From positions 372,001 to 436,000 of the forward strand of contig NZ_CP043959.1 in NCBI RefSeq assembly GCF_008632955.1: a stretch of 64,000 nucleotides of DNA, read 5' to 3'. The stretch's first letter is position 1; each line of letters starts with the position of its first letter. The notes under the pieces are model-generated. The model was not told the origin of the DNA, searched no databases, and saw only the letters and a list, made by a program, of their open reading frames with translations. Positions 27,793 through 36,707 of this stretch are shown one piece after another. The position numbers and the translations under genes are program-made. Origin of the DNA: Streptomyces tendae (GTDB taxonomy: Bacteria; Actinomycetota; Actinomycetes; Streptomycetales; Streptomycetaceae).

Positions 27793-27830
27793 GACCACAT
27801 GGTGCACCGGACCACCGACACCGCGGACCC

Positions 27831-27853
27831 CGATTGACGGGCCCCGTCAATCG
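27831..27853. promoter_or_regulatory. Inverted repeat, candidate ArsR operator
   Basis: Perfect 11-bp arms (CGATTGACGGG and complement) around one base. Each arm contains TTGACG reading outward-compatible as a -35 on either strand, so binding would block both divergent promoters. Confidence 0.6.
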
Positions 27854-27882
27854 AGGAGACGCGGCGGCCGGGAAGGCGCAGC

Positions 27883-28248
27883 GTGGACGGCATGAGCCTC
27901 ACGCAGCAGTACCTCCTCGACACCTACCGTGCCTCCCGGCTGGGCGTGCCGGCCCCGCCCGCACCGGGCCTCGAAGACTGGCAGGTCGTCCGCGAACTGG
28001 GCGGCGAACTGCACCGCCTCCGCGCGGCCCGCCCCCACCGCCCGAACCGCGGCGACCCCGGCACCCGTACCGCCCGCCGGCTCCGCCGCGCCTTGACCCG
28101 CCTGCTCCCACGCCCTTCCGCACCGGCCTCCGGACGGGCTTCCCGCCGGGCCTCCGGACCGGCTCCCCGCCCGGCTTCCGGACCGACTCCCCGTGCGGCC
28201 TCCGGACCGGGCTGCCGTCCGGCCTGCCCTCCGGCCGGGACCGCCTGA
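27883..28248 (+). CDS. Small protein of unknown function with 8-residue repeat tail
   Basis: 121 aa from GTG 27883 (GGAAGG six nt upstream); ATG 27892 also fits. Residues 1-50 look conserved (SLTQQYLLDTYRASRLG and GLEDWQVVRELGGEL), resembling small proteins that I recall beside ArsR genes in other Streptomyces. The rest is Arg/Pro/Ala/Ser-rich and degenerates into repeats of the type ASGPAPRP, encoded by a 24-bp tandem repeat. No function can be assigned; the divergent ArsR regulator probably controls it. Confidence 0.65.
   Translation: MDGMSLTQQYLLDTYRASRLGVPAPPAPGLEDWQVVRELGGELHRLRAARPHRPNRGDPGTRTARRLRRALTRLLPRPSAPASGRASRRASGPAPRPASGPTPRAASGPGCRPACPPAGTA
28126..28245 (+). repeat. 24-bp tandem repeat (minisatellite) in the 3' end of the small gene
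   Basis: Units begin at 28126, 28150, 28174, 28198 and 28222, each opening with GCCTCCGGA or a variant; the last is degenerate. The period preserves the reading frame. Confidence 0.8.
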
Positions 28249-28571
28249 GCGGAACGGCGGGGCGGCCGGCCGGCCGGACCGTCCGTGCGGCCGTGCGCAG
28301 GCCGTCCCGGGCGTGGCCTGCCCGTGGGGCGTGAGCCGGGCCGCGGGCTGCCCGGCCGGACTGCTGGGCTCGCCCCGAACGGTGACCGGGCGCGTGGCCT
28401 CGTCGGTCCGGCCGGCGGCGGACCGGGAGGACCGTGGCCGTCCGCGCGCCGCGTCGGCCGCCCGGGCCGGTGATCCGGCGGCCACCGTGGTCGTCAGGGC
28501 GGGGAGGTGGCCGGCCCAGGTCGGGGCCGGCCGCCCCGACGGGCGGACCGGGCCGCCCGCATCCGGCACGG
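28249..28571. other. Gap with no recognisable gene
   Basis: About 320 bp of GGCCGG-rich sequence between the small gene and the aldolase-like gene, which converge on it. Frames across it lack conserved-looking protein sequence. No clean terminator hairpin was found. Confidence 0.5.
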
Positions 28572-29804
28572 CTACGCCGCGCCCGTGGCGGTCAGGCGGT
28601 GGGCGAAGTCCGTGGCCGCCTCGCGTACGTCGTCGGCCGTCCACTCCAGGGCCGCGGCACGGACGTACACCTCGGTGAACGTCAGCCCCGGGCCCTTCGG
28701 GTCCCAGTGGTTGGCGAACAGCATGCTGCCCGTCTCCTCGCCCGCCCGGATCGCCGTCTCCGCCACCAGCTCGGTCTCGTAGGGCAGCCACAGCTGGAAG
28801 TCATGGGTGTGCGGGACCTCGGGGTGGATCCGGAACCAGGGCAACCCCCCGGCTTCCAGGCCCTCGCGCAGGGCGGACGCCACCACGCGCGCGTGGCGGA
28901 CGTACTCGGGCAGCCGGGGCAGTTCCCGGTCCAGGCCGATCAGCGCGGACAGCGCGGTCGGGAACTGCTGGAACACCGCGCCCCCGTACCGGTGCCGCCA
29001 GGCCTTCGCCTCCTCGATCAGGCCGGCCGGTCCGGCGAGGGCCGCGCCGCCGAACGCGTCGAGGGACTTGTAGAAGGACACGTAGACGCTGTCCGCGAGG
29101 CCCGCGATCTCCTCAAGCGGCCTGCCGAAGTGCTCGGTGCACTCCCACAGCCGGGCGCCGTCGAGGTGCACGATCGCGTCGCGTTCCCGCGCGGCGTCCG
29201 CCAGCCCGGTCAGCTCGTCCCAGGTGGGCAGCACGAACCCGGCGTCCCTGAGCGGCAGCTCCAGCATCAGCGCGCCGAAGGGTTCGTCGAGTCCGCGGAC
29301 CTCCTCCGCGGTGGGCTGCCGGGGCTCGTTCGTGAACCGCACCGGGCGCAGGCCGCTGACCTGGCTGAGCGCGTTCCGTTCGTACACCTCCGGGTGGCTC
29401 AGCGGGTGCAGCGCGACCGCCGGGTTCCCGGTGCGGCCGGCCCAGCAGCGCAGGGCGACCTGCTGGGCCATCGTGCCGGTCGGGAAGAAGGCGGCGGCCT
29501 CCGTGCCGAGCAGCCCGGCCACGCGCTGCTCCAAGGCCTCGACCACTCCGTTGCCGTACAGGTCCGAGGTCTCGTCGAGGTCGTACACCTCACCCGCGGC
29601 GTCCAGCAGGGCCATCCGCTCCCGGAGCGGGGCGAGGAAGCCCAGGCGCGCGAGCACGCGCGGGGCGTTCCGCCAGGCCGCGATGCGCCGTTCACGCGGG
29701 GTGGGCGGGGCCGCTTCCTCCGCGTCCCGGCCGGGGCTCCCCTCGTCCCGCGCCCCCTTGGTGCCGTCCGTGCCGTGCGCCGTGTCAGTCATGCCCGTGA
29801 TCAT
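28572..29804 (-). CDS. PLP-dependent lyase, threonine aldolase/beta-eliminating lyase family
   Basis: 410-aa fold-type I PLP enzyme. LDETSDLYGNGVVEALEQRVAGL and FFPTGTMAQQVAL are typical of low-specificity threonine aldolases, HLDGARLWEC supplies the cofactor Asp, and Lys246 in VSFYKSLDAFGG is the Schiff-base lysine. The preferred substrate cannot be told; glycine/acetaldehyde production from threonine is the family reaction. ATG 29804 has GGAGAGG seven nt upstream; ATG 29792 is the alternative. Divergent from the DUF2520-panC operon. Confidence 0.85.
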   Translation of the reverse strand: MITGMTDTAHGTDGTKGARDEGSPGRDAEEAAPPTPRERRIAAWRNAPRVLARLGFLAPLRERMALLDAAGEVYDLDETSDLYGNGVVEALEQRVAGLLGTEAAAFFPTGTMAQQVALRCWAGRTGNPAVALHPLSHPEVYERNALSQVSGLRPVRFTNEPRQPTAEEVRGLDEPFGALMLELPLRDAGFVLPTWDELTGLADAARERDAIVHLDGARLWECTEHFGRPLEEIAGLADSVYVSFYKSLDAFGGAALAGPAGLIEEAKAWRHRYGGAVFQQFPTALSALIGLDRELPRLPEYVRHARVVASALREGLEAGGLPWFRIHPEVPHTHDFQLWLPYETELVAETAIRAGEETGSMLFANHWDPKGPGLTFTEVYVRAAALEWTADDVREAATDFAHRLTATGAA

Positions 29805-29976
29805 CCCGCGCCCTCTCCGCGCGGTCACCCCCAAGGGGGCACGCGCGCGGGGCGGATGCGCGCGTGCGGTGGCCCACAGCCTGTGGACAACCGGTCGCCG
29901 CCGGAACCGATCGCGTTAACATGACGAGAAATCGTCCGGTACCCCGAGCGGACTGGAACGGGAAGGCCACCCTCGC

Positions 29977-30942
29977 GTGAACACAACCCCACAGCCCGAT
30001 CCCCGGGACCGCCCCGCGCGGCTCACCGTCGGCGTCGTAGGCGCCGGACGCGTGGGTCCCGCCCTGGCCGCGTCCCTCCAGCTGGCCGGGCACCGCCCGG
30101 TGGCCGTCTCCGCCGTCTCCGACACCTCCCGCAGGCGGGCCGAGGAAATGCTGCCGGACGTGCCGGTGGTGCCGCCCGCCGAGGTGCTGGAGCGGTCCGA
30201 GCTGGTGCTGCTGACCGTCCCCGACGACGCCCTGCCCGAGCTGGTGAGCGGCCTCGCCGACACCGGCGCCGTGCGCCCCGGACAGCTGCTGGTGCACACC
30301 TCGGGCCGCTACGGCGCCAAGGTCCTCGACCCCGCCCTGCGGGCAGGCGCGCTGCCGCTGGCCCTGCACCCGGCGATGACGTTCACCGGCACCCCCGTCG
30401 ACGTGCAGCGGCTCGCCGGCTGCTCCTTCGGCGTGACCGCGCCCGACGAGCTGCGGCTGGCGGCCGAGGCCCTGGTCATCGAGATGGGCGGCGAGCCGGA
30501 GTGGATCGCCGAGGAGAACCGCCCGCTCTACCACGCCGCCCTCGCCCTGGGCGCCAACCACCTGGTCACCCTCGTCGCCCAGTCCCTGGAGCTGCTGCGC
30601 ACCGCGGGCGTCGGTGCCCCCGACCGGATGCTCGGCCCGCTGCTCGGCGCCGCCCTGGACAACGCGCTGCGCTCCGGCGACGCGGCCCTCACCGGACCGG
30701 TCGCCCGCGGCGACGCCGGCACGGTCGCCGCGCACGTCTCCGAGCTGCGCCGGCACGCCCCCGGCACGGTCGCCGGATACCTCGCCATGGCCCGCGCCAC
30801 CGCCGACCGCGCGCTCGCCCACGGACTGCTGAAGCCGGAGCTCGCCGAGACCCTCCTCGGCGTCCTCGCCGACTCGGCGGCCGGGACGGGAACGACCGGC
30901 GGGACCGACGGCGGCGGAAGCACCCCGGGGGACACCCCGTGA
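29977..30942 (+). CDS. Rossmann-fold DUF2520 oxidoreductase-like protein
   Basis: 321 aa. N-terminal dinucleotide-binding motif GVVGAGRVGPALAASL near residue 19, then LVLLTVPDDALPELV and LALHPAMTFTG, and an alpha-helical C-terminal domain with YHAALALGANHLVTLVAQ, as in the ketopantoate reductase / F420-dependent NADP reductase superfamily. It is the first gene of the panC operon and the same family precedes panC in mycobacteria (Rv3603c). No panE is visible in the window, so a role as ketopantoate reductase is an attractive guess, not established. GTG 29977 follows GGGAAGG. Confidence 0.8.
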   Translation: MNTTPQPDPRDRPARLTVGVVGAGRVGPALAASLQLAGHRPVAVSAVSDTSRRRAEEMLPDVPVVPPAEVLERSELVLLTVPDDALPELVSGLADTGAVRPGQLLVHTSGRYGAKVLDPALRAGALPLALHPAMTFTGTPVDVQRLAGCSFGVTAPDELRLAAEALVIEMGGEPEWIAEENRPLYHAALALGANHLVTLVAQSLELLRTAGVGAPDRMLGPLLGAALDNALRSGDAALTGPVARGDAGTVAAHVSELRRHAPGTVAGYLAMARATADRALAHGLLKPELAETLLGVLADSAAGTGTTGGTDGGGSTPGDTP

Positions 30943-31042
30943 GCCGCGCCGGCCGCGGACACGGCGCGGACGGCCGTGACCGCGCACCCCGCACCCGCCT
31001 CACCCGTACGCCCCCGCGCGCGTCCCGGAACGGAGCCGCCCG

Positions 31043-32041
31043 ATGACCGCCACCCTGCTGCGCACCGCCGCCGAACTGCACGCCCGCGCGCGTACCGGCC
31101 GCCGTGCCGTCGTCATGACCATGGGCGCGCTGCACGAGGGCCACGCCACCCTGATCCGCGCCGCGCGGAAGATCGCCGGCCCCGACGGCGAGGTCGTCGT
31201 CACGGTCTTCGTCAACCCCCTCCAGTTCGGCGCCGGCGAGGACCTGGACCGCTACCCGCGCACCCTGGACGCCGACGTCGAGCTGGCCGGGCGGTCCGGC
31301 GCCGACGCCGTGTTCGCCCCGTCCGTCGACGAGGTCTACCCGGGCGGCGAACCGCAGGTCCGGATCAGCGCCGGACCCATGGGCGAACGCCTGGAGGGCG
31401 CCGCCCGCCCCGGCCACTTCGACGGCATGCTCACCGTCGTGGCCAAGCTGCTGCACCTCACCCGCCCCGACGTCGCGCTGTACGGGCAGAAGGACGCCCA
31501 GCAGCTCGCCCTGATCCGGCGCATGGTGCGGGACCTGAACTTCGGCATCGAGATCGTCGGCGTGCCCACCGTCCGCGAGGAGGACGGGCTCGCCCTGTCC
31601 AGCCGCAACCGCTACCTCTCGCCCGCCGAGCGGCGCACCGCGCTCGCCCTGTCGCAGGCCCTGTTCGCGGGCCGCGACCGGCACGCCGCGCAGGAGGCGC
31701 TGCGCGCCCGGGCCCGCGAGGTGCCGGCCACCCGCGCGCGTGCCGAGGCGCTCAGCGCGATCGGGGAGTCCCGCGCCGCGGCCGACGCGCACGCCGTGGC
31801 CACCACCGCCGGCGGCCCCGCCGCGATCCGCGCCGCCGCCCGCCTGGTGCTGGACGAGGCCGCCCGCCTGGATCCGCCGCTGACGTTGGACTACCTGGCG
31901 CTGGTCGACCCGTCGGACTTCACCGACATCGGCGACGACTTCACCGGCGAGGCCGTCCTCGCGGTCGCCGCGCGGGTGGGCGCCACCCGGCTGATCGACA
32001 ACATCCCCCTGACCTTCGGAAACCTCGGAGCCGCCTCGTGA
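31043..32041 (+). CDS. panC: Pantothenate synthetase
   Basis: ATP-dependent condensation of pantoate and beta-alanine. 332 aa, longer than the usual 280-310. Motifs: [16 protein letters not shown] (HxGH) near residue 23, [18 protein letters not shown] near residue 56, [15 protein letters not shown] near residue 150 and [12 protein letters not shown] near residue 185. The stop overlaps the nadB start (GTGA). About 100 bp separate it from the DUF2520 gene. Confidence 0.96.
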   Translation: MTATLLRTAAELHARARTGRRAVVMTMGALHEGHATLIRAARKIAGPDGEVVVTVFVNPLQFGAGEDLDRYPRTLDADVELAGRSGADAVFAPSVDEVYPGGEPQVRISAGPMGERLEGAARPGHFDGMLTVVAKLLHLTRPDVALYGQKDAQQLALIRRMVRDLNFGIEIVGVPTVREEDGLALSSRNRYLSPAERRTALALSQALFAGRDRHAAQEALRARAREVPATRARAEALSAIGESRAAADAHAVATTAGGPAAIRAAARLVLDEAARLDPPLTLDYLALVDPSDFTDIGDDFTGEAVLAVAARVGATRLIDNIPLTFGNLGAAS

Positions 32042-33849
32042 CCGGCACAGGCATACGCCCGCCCGTCGCCCACCGCCACCCTCGAGCGGAAGCGCCTCGC
32101 GCCCGGCCCCGCTTGCACGCGCCCGCGCCCGGGTGGTCCATCGACGCGGACGTCGTGGTCGTCGGCTCCGGGGTCGCCGGCCTCACCGCCGCCCTGCGCT
32201 GCGAGGCGGCGGGACTGACGACCGTCGTGGTCACCAAGGCCCGCCTCGACGACGGCTCCACCCGCTGGGCGCAGGGCGGCATCGCCGCCGCCCTCGGCGA
32301 GGGCGACACCCCCGAGCAGCACCTGGACGACACCCTGGTCGCCGGCGCCGGCCTCTGCGACGAGGAGGCGGTACGCATCCTCGTCACCGAGGGCCCCGAC
32401 GCCGTACGGCGGCTCATCGCGACCGGCGCGCAGTTCGACGCGTCCACCGACGGCCGGCTGGAACTCACCCGCGAGGGCGGCCACCACCGCCGCCGCATCG
32501 CCCACGCGGGCGGCGACGCGACCGGTGCGGAGATCTCCCGCGCCCTGGTCGAGGCGGTCCGCGCGAGCGGGAGGGGCGAGCGCGAAGCGCGCCCGGCCAA
32601 GGGCGGTGGCGGGCGACGGGCGGGACTGCGGACGATCGAGAACGCGCTCGTGCTGGACCTGCTGACCGACGCGGAGGGCCGCACCGCCGGCGTCACCCTG
32701 CACGTCATGGGAGAGGGCCAGCACGACGGCGTGGGCGCGGTGCACGCGCCCGCCGTGGTCCTCGCCACCGGCGGCATGGGCCAGGTGTTCTCCGCCACCA
32801 CCAACCCGGCCGTCTCCACGGGCGACGGCGTCGCCCTCGCGCTGCGCGCGGGCGCCGAGGTGAGCGACCTGGAGTTCGTCCAGTTCCACCCCACGGTGCT
32901 CTTCCTCGGCCCGGACGCGGAGGGCCAGCAGCCGCTGGTCTCCGAGGCGGTGCGCGGTGAGGGCGCCCACCTGGTCGACGCCGACGGCGTGCGCTTCATG
33001 CTGGGGCAGCACGAACTGGCGGAGCTGGCGCCCCGGGACATCGTCGCCAAGGGCATCATGCGCCGCATGCGGGAGCGCGACGCCGAGCACATGTACCTCG
33101 ACGCCCGCCACTTCGGCGCCGAGATGTGGGAGCGCCGCTTCCCGACGATCCTGGCCGCCTGCCGCGCCCACGGCATCGACCCGGTCACCGAGCCCGTGCC
33201 CGTCGCCCCGGCCGCCCACTACGCCTCCGGCGGCGTGCGGACCGACTCCCGCGGCCGCACCACCGTGCCCGGCCTGTACGCCTGCGGCGAGGTCGCGTGC
33301 ACCGGTGTGCACGGCGCCAACCGGCTGGCGTCCAACTCGCTCCTCGAAGGCCTCGTCTACGCCGAGCGCATCGCCTCCGACATCTCCCGCACCGGCGTTC
33401 ACGCGCGCGTGCCGCAGCCGCTGCCCGCCGCAGAGCGCCCCACGCACCCGCTGCTCCCGCCGGAGGCCCGCCTCACCGTCCAGCGGACGATGACCCGAGG
33501 CGCGGGCGTGCTGCGCTCCGAGGCGTCCCTGGCCGAGGCCGCCGAGCGCCTGCACCGGCTGCACGCCGACGCGCGTGACGCCCTCGACGAGAACGGCAAG
33601 ACCGCCGAGCCGGGCGTCGACACCTGGGAGGCGACCAACCTGCTGTGCGTGGCCCGCGTCCTGGTGGCCGCCGCACGGCTGCGCGAGGAGACCCGCGGCT
33701 GCCACTGGCGCGAGGACCGCCCCGAGCGGGACGACACCGCATGGCGCCGCCACATCGTCGTACGGCTGAATCCGGACCGATCGCTGGCGGTGCGCACCAC
33801 CGACACCACAGACTTCCCCCCGACCCTCCCCCAGGCCCAGGAGCAGTGA
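32038..33849 (+). CDS. nadB: L-aspartate oxidase
   Basis: FAD enzyme oxidising L-aspartate to iminoaspartate, first step of de novo NAD synthesis. 603 aa. The FAD-binding [17 protein letters not shown] is at about residue 38, [17 protein letters not shown] follows, HPTVLF near residue 285, the substrate-site [15 protein letters not shown] near residue 397, and [29 protein letters not shown] near residue 410. A Gly/Arg/Glu-rich insertion (about residues 176-199) interrupts the region after [16 protein letters not shown] 32038 overlaps the panC stop by 4 bp. NadA, its usual partner, is not in the window. Confidence 0.96.
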   Translation: MTGTGIRPPVAHRHPRAEAPRARPRLHAPAPGWSIDADVVVVGSGVAGLTAALRCEAAGLTTVVVTKARLDDGSTRWAQGGIAAALGEGDTPEQHLDDTLVAGAGLCDEEAVRILVTEGPDAVRRLIATGAQFDASTDGRLELTREGGHHRRRIAHAGGDATGAEISRALVEAVRASGRGEREARPAKGGGGRRAGLRTIENALVLDLLTDAEGRTAGVTLHVMGEGQHDGVGAVHAPAVVLATGGMGQVFSATTNPAVSTGDGVALALRAGAEVSDLEFVQFHPTVLFLGPDAEGQQPLVSEAVRGEGAHLVDADGVRFMLGQHELAELAPRDIVAKGIMRRMRERDAEHMYLDARHFGAEMWERRFPTILAACRAHGIDPVTEPVPVAPAAHYASGGVRTDSRGRTTVPGLYACGEVACTGVHGANRLASNSLLEGLVYAERIASDISRTGVHARVPQPLPAAERPTHPLLPPEARLTVQRTMTRGAGVLRSEASLAEAAERLHRLHADARDALDENGKTAEPGVDTWEATNLLCVARVLVAAARLREETRGCHWREDRPERDDTAWRRHIVVRLNPDRSLAVRTTDTTDFPPTLPQAQEQ

Positions 33850-33854
33850 CAGCA

Positions 33855-34832
33855 GTGACCACCCCCGACCTTCCCCTCGTCTCCTCCGGCGGCTGTGGCG
33901 ACGGCTGCGCCTGCGGCGCCGGCGAGGAGGACACGTACCTGGAGTGCGGGCTCGACCCCGCGCTCGCCCAGCTCCTGGCCGACGCGGGCCTCGACCCCGT
34001 CGAGGTCGAGGACATCGCCAACGTGGCCCTCCAGGAGGACCTGGCGCACGGCGTGGACGTGACCACGGTCGCGACCATCCCGGAGGAGGCCGTCGCCACC
34101 GCCGACTTCACCGCACGGGAGGCGGGCACGGTGGCCGGCCTGCGGGTCGCCGAGGCGGTCATGTCGATCGTCTGCACCGAGGAGTTCGAGGTCGAACGCC
34201 ACGTGGAGGACGGCGACCGCGTGGAGGCCGGGCAGGTGCTGCTCTCGGTCACCACCCGCACGCGCGACATCCTCACCGCGGAGCGCAGCGCCCTCAACCT
34301 GCTGTGCCGCCTGTCCGGCATCGCGACGGCCACACGCGCGTGGGCGGACGCCCTGGAGGGCACCAGGACGAAGGTGCGCGACACCCGCAAGACCACCCCG
34401 GGGCTGCGCAGCCTGGAGAAGTTCGCCGTGCGCTGCGGCGGCGGCGTCAACCACCGCATGTCCCTGTCGGACGCCGCGCTGGTCAAGGACAACCACGTGG
34501 TGGCCGCCGGCGGCGTCGCGCAGGCCTTCACGGCGGTCCGCGAGCAGTTCCCCGACGTCCCGATCGAGGTCGAGGTCGACACCCTGCACCAGCTCCGTGA
34601 GGTGCTGGACGCGGGCGCCGACCTGATCCTGCTGGACAACTTCACCCCCGGCGAGTGCGAGGAGGCGGTGTCCCTCGTCGACGGCCGCGCGGCGCTGGAG
34701 GCATCCGGCCGGCTGACCCTCGCGGGCGCCAAGGCGTACGCCGACACGGGCGTCGACTATCTCGCCGTGGGCGCCCTCACCCACTCCTCGCCGATCCTCG
34801 ACATCGGCCTCGACCTGCGCGCTGGGGAGTAG
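33855..34832 (+). CDS. nadC: Nicotinate-nucleotide pyrophosphorylase (quinolinate phosphoribosyltransferase)
   Basis: Converts quinolinate and PRPP to nicotinate mononucleotide. 325 aa from GTG 33855, five nt after the nadB stop. Core motifs: LQEDLAHGVDVTT near residue 58, LSGIATATRAWADAL, RDTRKTTPGLRSLEKFAVRCGGGVNHR (split here: DTRKTTPG and GGGVNHRM), LVKDNHVVA and LILLDNF. It has an N-terminal extension of about 40 residues containing Cys14, Cys18, Cys20 and Cys31 (SGGCGDGCACGAG), absent from most NadC proteins and looking like a metal or redox site. Confidence 0.95.
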   Translation: MTTPDLPLVSSGGCGDGCACGAGEEDTYLECGLDPALAQLLADAGLDPVEVEDIANVALQEDLAHGVDVTTVATIPEEAVATADFTAREAGTVAGLRVAEAVMSIVCTEEFEVERHVEDGDRVEAGQVLLSVTTRTRDILTAERSALNLLCRLSGIATATRAWADALEGTRTKVRDTRKTTPGLRSLEKFAVRCGGGVNHRMSLSDAALVKDNHVVAAGGVAQAFTAVREQFPDVPIEVEVDTLHQLREVLDAGADLILLDNFTPGECEEAVSLVDGRAALEASGRLTLAGAKAYADTGVDYLAVGALTHSSPILDIGLDLRAGE

Positions 34833-34840
34833 GACCGGTC

Positions 34841-35638
34841 ATGCTGCTGACGATCGACGTGGGCAATACGCACACCGTTCTCGGCCTGTTCGACGGCGAC
34901 GAGATCGTCGAACACTGGCGCATCTCCACGGACGCGCGGCGCACGGCCGACGAGCTCGCCGTCCTCCTCCAGGGCCTCATGGGCATGCACCCGCTGCTGG
35001 GCGAGGAGCTGGGCGACGGCATCGACGGCATCGCCATCTGCGCGACCGTCCCGTCCGTGCTGCACGAGCTGCGCGAGGTCACCCGCCGCTACTACGGCGA
35101 CGTGCCCGCGGTCCTGGTGGAGCCCGGCGTGAAGACGGGCGTGCCGATCCAGTTCGACAACCCCAAGGAGGTCGGCGCCGACCGCATCATCAACGCGGTC
35201 GCGGCGAACGAGCTGTACGGCGGTCCGGCGATCGTCGTCGACTTCGGCACGGCGACGACCTTCGACGCGGTCTCCGCGCGCGGGGAGTACGTCGGCGGGG
35301 TCATCGCGCCCGGTATCGAGATTTCCGTGGAGGCGCTCGGTGTCAAGGCCGCGCAACTGCGCAAGATCGAGGTGGCGCGGCCCCGCACCGTCATCGGCAA
35401 GAACACGGTCGCCGCGATGCAGTCGGGCATCGTGTACGGCTTCGCCGGCCAGGTGGACGGGGTGGTCAACCGCATGGCGCGGGAGCTGGCGGAGGACCCG
35501 GACGACGTGACGGTCATCGCCACCGGCGGGCTGGCGCCGACGGTGCTGGGGGAGAGCACGGTGATCGACGAGCACGAGCCGTGGCTGACGCTGATCGGGC
35601 TCCGCCTGGTCTACGAGCGGAACGTGTCCCGCATGTAG
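34841..35638 (+). CDS. coaX: Type III pantothenate kinase
   Basis: Phosphorylates pantothenate, first step of CoA synthesis; acetyl-CoA-insensitive class. 265 aa. The ATP-binding DVGNTHTVLGLF at residue 6, GADRIINAVAA with the catalytic Asp near residue 110, and VVDFGTATTFDA near residue 130 are diagnostic. It lies 8 bp after nadC, so the operon joins pantothenate/CoA and NAD synthesis. ATG 34841. Confidence 0.96.
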   Translation: MLLTIDVGNTHTVLGLFDGDEIVEHWRISTDARRTADELAVLLQGLMGMHPLLGEELGDGIDGIAICATVPSVLHELREVTRRYYGDVPAVLVEPGVKTGVPIQFDNPKEVGADRIINAVAANELYGGPAIVVDFGTATTFDAVSARGEYVGGVIAPGIEISVEALGVKAAQLRKIEVARPRTVIGKNTVAAMQSGIVYGFAGQVDGVVNRMARELAEDPDDVTVIATGGLAPTVLGESTVIDEHEPWLTLIGLRLVYERNVSRM

Positions 35639-35748
35639 CGCTTACGCCGCCCACGGCCGCCCCACCCGGGCGTCCCGCCTGGTCGGGCCACCCGGGTGGT
35701 GACCGCGCCACACCTGCGGCTTTGATCCACATTTGTCTGATTAGCGCG

Positions 35749-35754
35749 TATCGT
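35749..35754 (+). promoter_or_regulatory. -10 box of a probable leaderless promoter (broken gene)
   Basis: TATCGT followed by 6 nt and the ATG at 35761. Confidence 0.6.
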
Positions 35755-35760
35755 CGCAGC

Positions 35761-36349
35761 ATGCCCACGCCCTACGGATCCCGCGGCGGCCTGGCGTTCG
35801 GGGCGGAGGAGCTGCGTGTGCTCCGCCGCGCCCTCGCCCTCGCCGTGCACCCCAGCCCCGCCACGGCCGACGACGTCCAGGACTGCCTCCGCCTCGCCGC
35901 GTCCCTCGACGAGGCGAGGCGGGAGAGCGCCGGTTGCGCGCCTTCCTCGTGGCCGATCTCGGCCGCTACCGCGCCGCCCTCCCGGCACCGCCGCCGGGTA
36001 CCTCGCGCTCCTGGAGGAGGCACTGGGAGCCGGATACCGGCCGCACCCGGACGATCTGGCCGCCCTGCGCGCCTTGCGCGGCAACCCCACCGCCGCGGAC
36101 CTGCTGCGGCACTGCGAGCGCGTCCGCCTGACCGCGCTGCCCGGAGGGCGCGCGGACTCCGGGCAGGAGCGCGAGCCCGCCGAGCGGCCCTCGAAGCCGC
36201 ACCCGGCGCCGAACCCCAGCCCCGCGCCCACGCCGGCCCCCACCCCGGGCACGCCCAAGCCCACCCGCAGGCCCGTGCCCACGCCCGGCGAGGTCTTCCC
36301 GCGTCGCAAACCCGCCACGCCGCCGGACCAGCACCTGGCCGCGGGCTGA
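35761..36349 (+). pseudogene. Frameshifted gene of unknown function (two single-base deletions)
   Basis: Protein-like sequence continues through three frames: 35761-35931 (ATADDVQDCLRLAASLDEARRES), then LRAFLVADLGRYRAALP in the next frame (35934-35985), then AAGYLALLEEALGAGYRPHPDDLAALRALRGN to the stop at 36349. Restoring one C at about 35929-35933 (GCCGG to GCCCGG) and one G at about 35980-35986 (CCCGGC to CCCGGGC) gives a single 196-codon protein with an alpha-helical domain and a Pro-rich tail ending QHLAAG. Both losses are in G/C runs, so sequencing error is as likely as a true pseudogene. The intact leaderless-type promoter argues that the gene was or is active. Confidence 0.75.
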
Positions 36350-36363
36350 GCCGCCCGCCTGGC

Positions 36364-36369
36364 TACCCT
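36364..36369 (+). promoter_or_regulatory. -10 box of a probable leaderless promoter (60-aa gene)
   Basis: TACCCT followed by 6 nt and the ATG at 36376. Confidence 0.6.
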
Positions 36370-36375
36370 GGACGC

Positions 36376-36558
36376 ATGGACTACGTCTCCGCGCTCCTGC
36401 CCCCGGTCGTCATGGCCGTCTTCTTCATCGGCGTGATCCGCGTGATCGTGAAGACCCAGGGCGGCGCCAACAAGACCAAGGAGGACGCCGCCGTCGACGC
36501 GGCCCTCGCCCGGACGGAGACCGCCCCCGCGGCCGCCGCCCCCAAGACCGACGCCTGA
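36376..36558 (+). CDS. Single-span membrane peptide, 60 aa
   Basis: One N-terminal hydrophobic segment at residues 5-25 (SALLPPVVMAVFFIGVIRVI), then a basic patch with VKTQGGANKTKEDAAVD and an Ala-rich end. Leaderless-type promoter at one side and a strong terminator at the other support an expressed, monocistronic gene. I recall a similar short protein in this position in other Streptomyces, but no function. The positive residues after the span predict a cytoplasmic C-terminus. Confidence 0.75.
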   Translation: MDYVSALLPPVVMAVFFIGVIRVIVKTQGGANKTKEDAAVDAALARTETAPAAAAPKTDA

Positions 36559-36603
36559 CCGGCCCGCCCGCCGGGCGCCGGACACCGATCGCAGTCGCAC
36601 CAC

Positions 36604-36634
36604 AGGGGCGTACGACGAACCGTCGTACGCCCCT
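36604..36634 (+). terminator. Rho-independent terminator
   Basis: Perfect 14-bp stem (36604-36617 with 36621-36634), 3-nt loop, followed by TTTG. Confidence 0.88.
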
Positions 36635-36693
36635 TTTGTCAGTGTTTGCCGGTGATCATGCCCGTCCGGCACGCCCTTGGCGGGATCTCCCAC

Positions 36694-36699
36694 TATTGT
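36694..36699 (+). promoter_or_regulatory. -10 box of a probable leaderless promoter (BlaI-like gene)
   Basis: TATTGT followed by 8 nt and the GTG at 36708. Confidence 0.5.
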
Positions 36700-36707
36700 T
36701 CTGAGTT

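Noticed and set aside
30976..32037. Upstream extension of nadB through panC
   Set aside because: Arg/Pro-rich out-of-frame reading of panC; GTG 32038 overlaps the panC stop and precedes the FAD motif.
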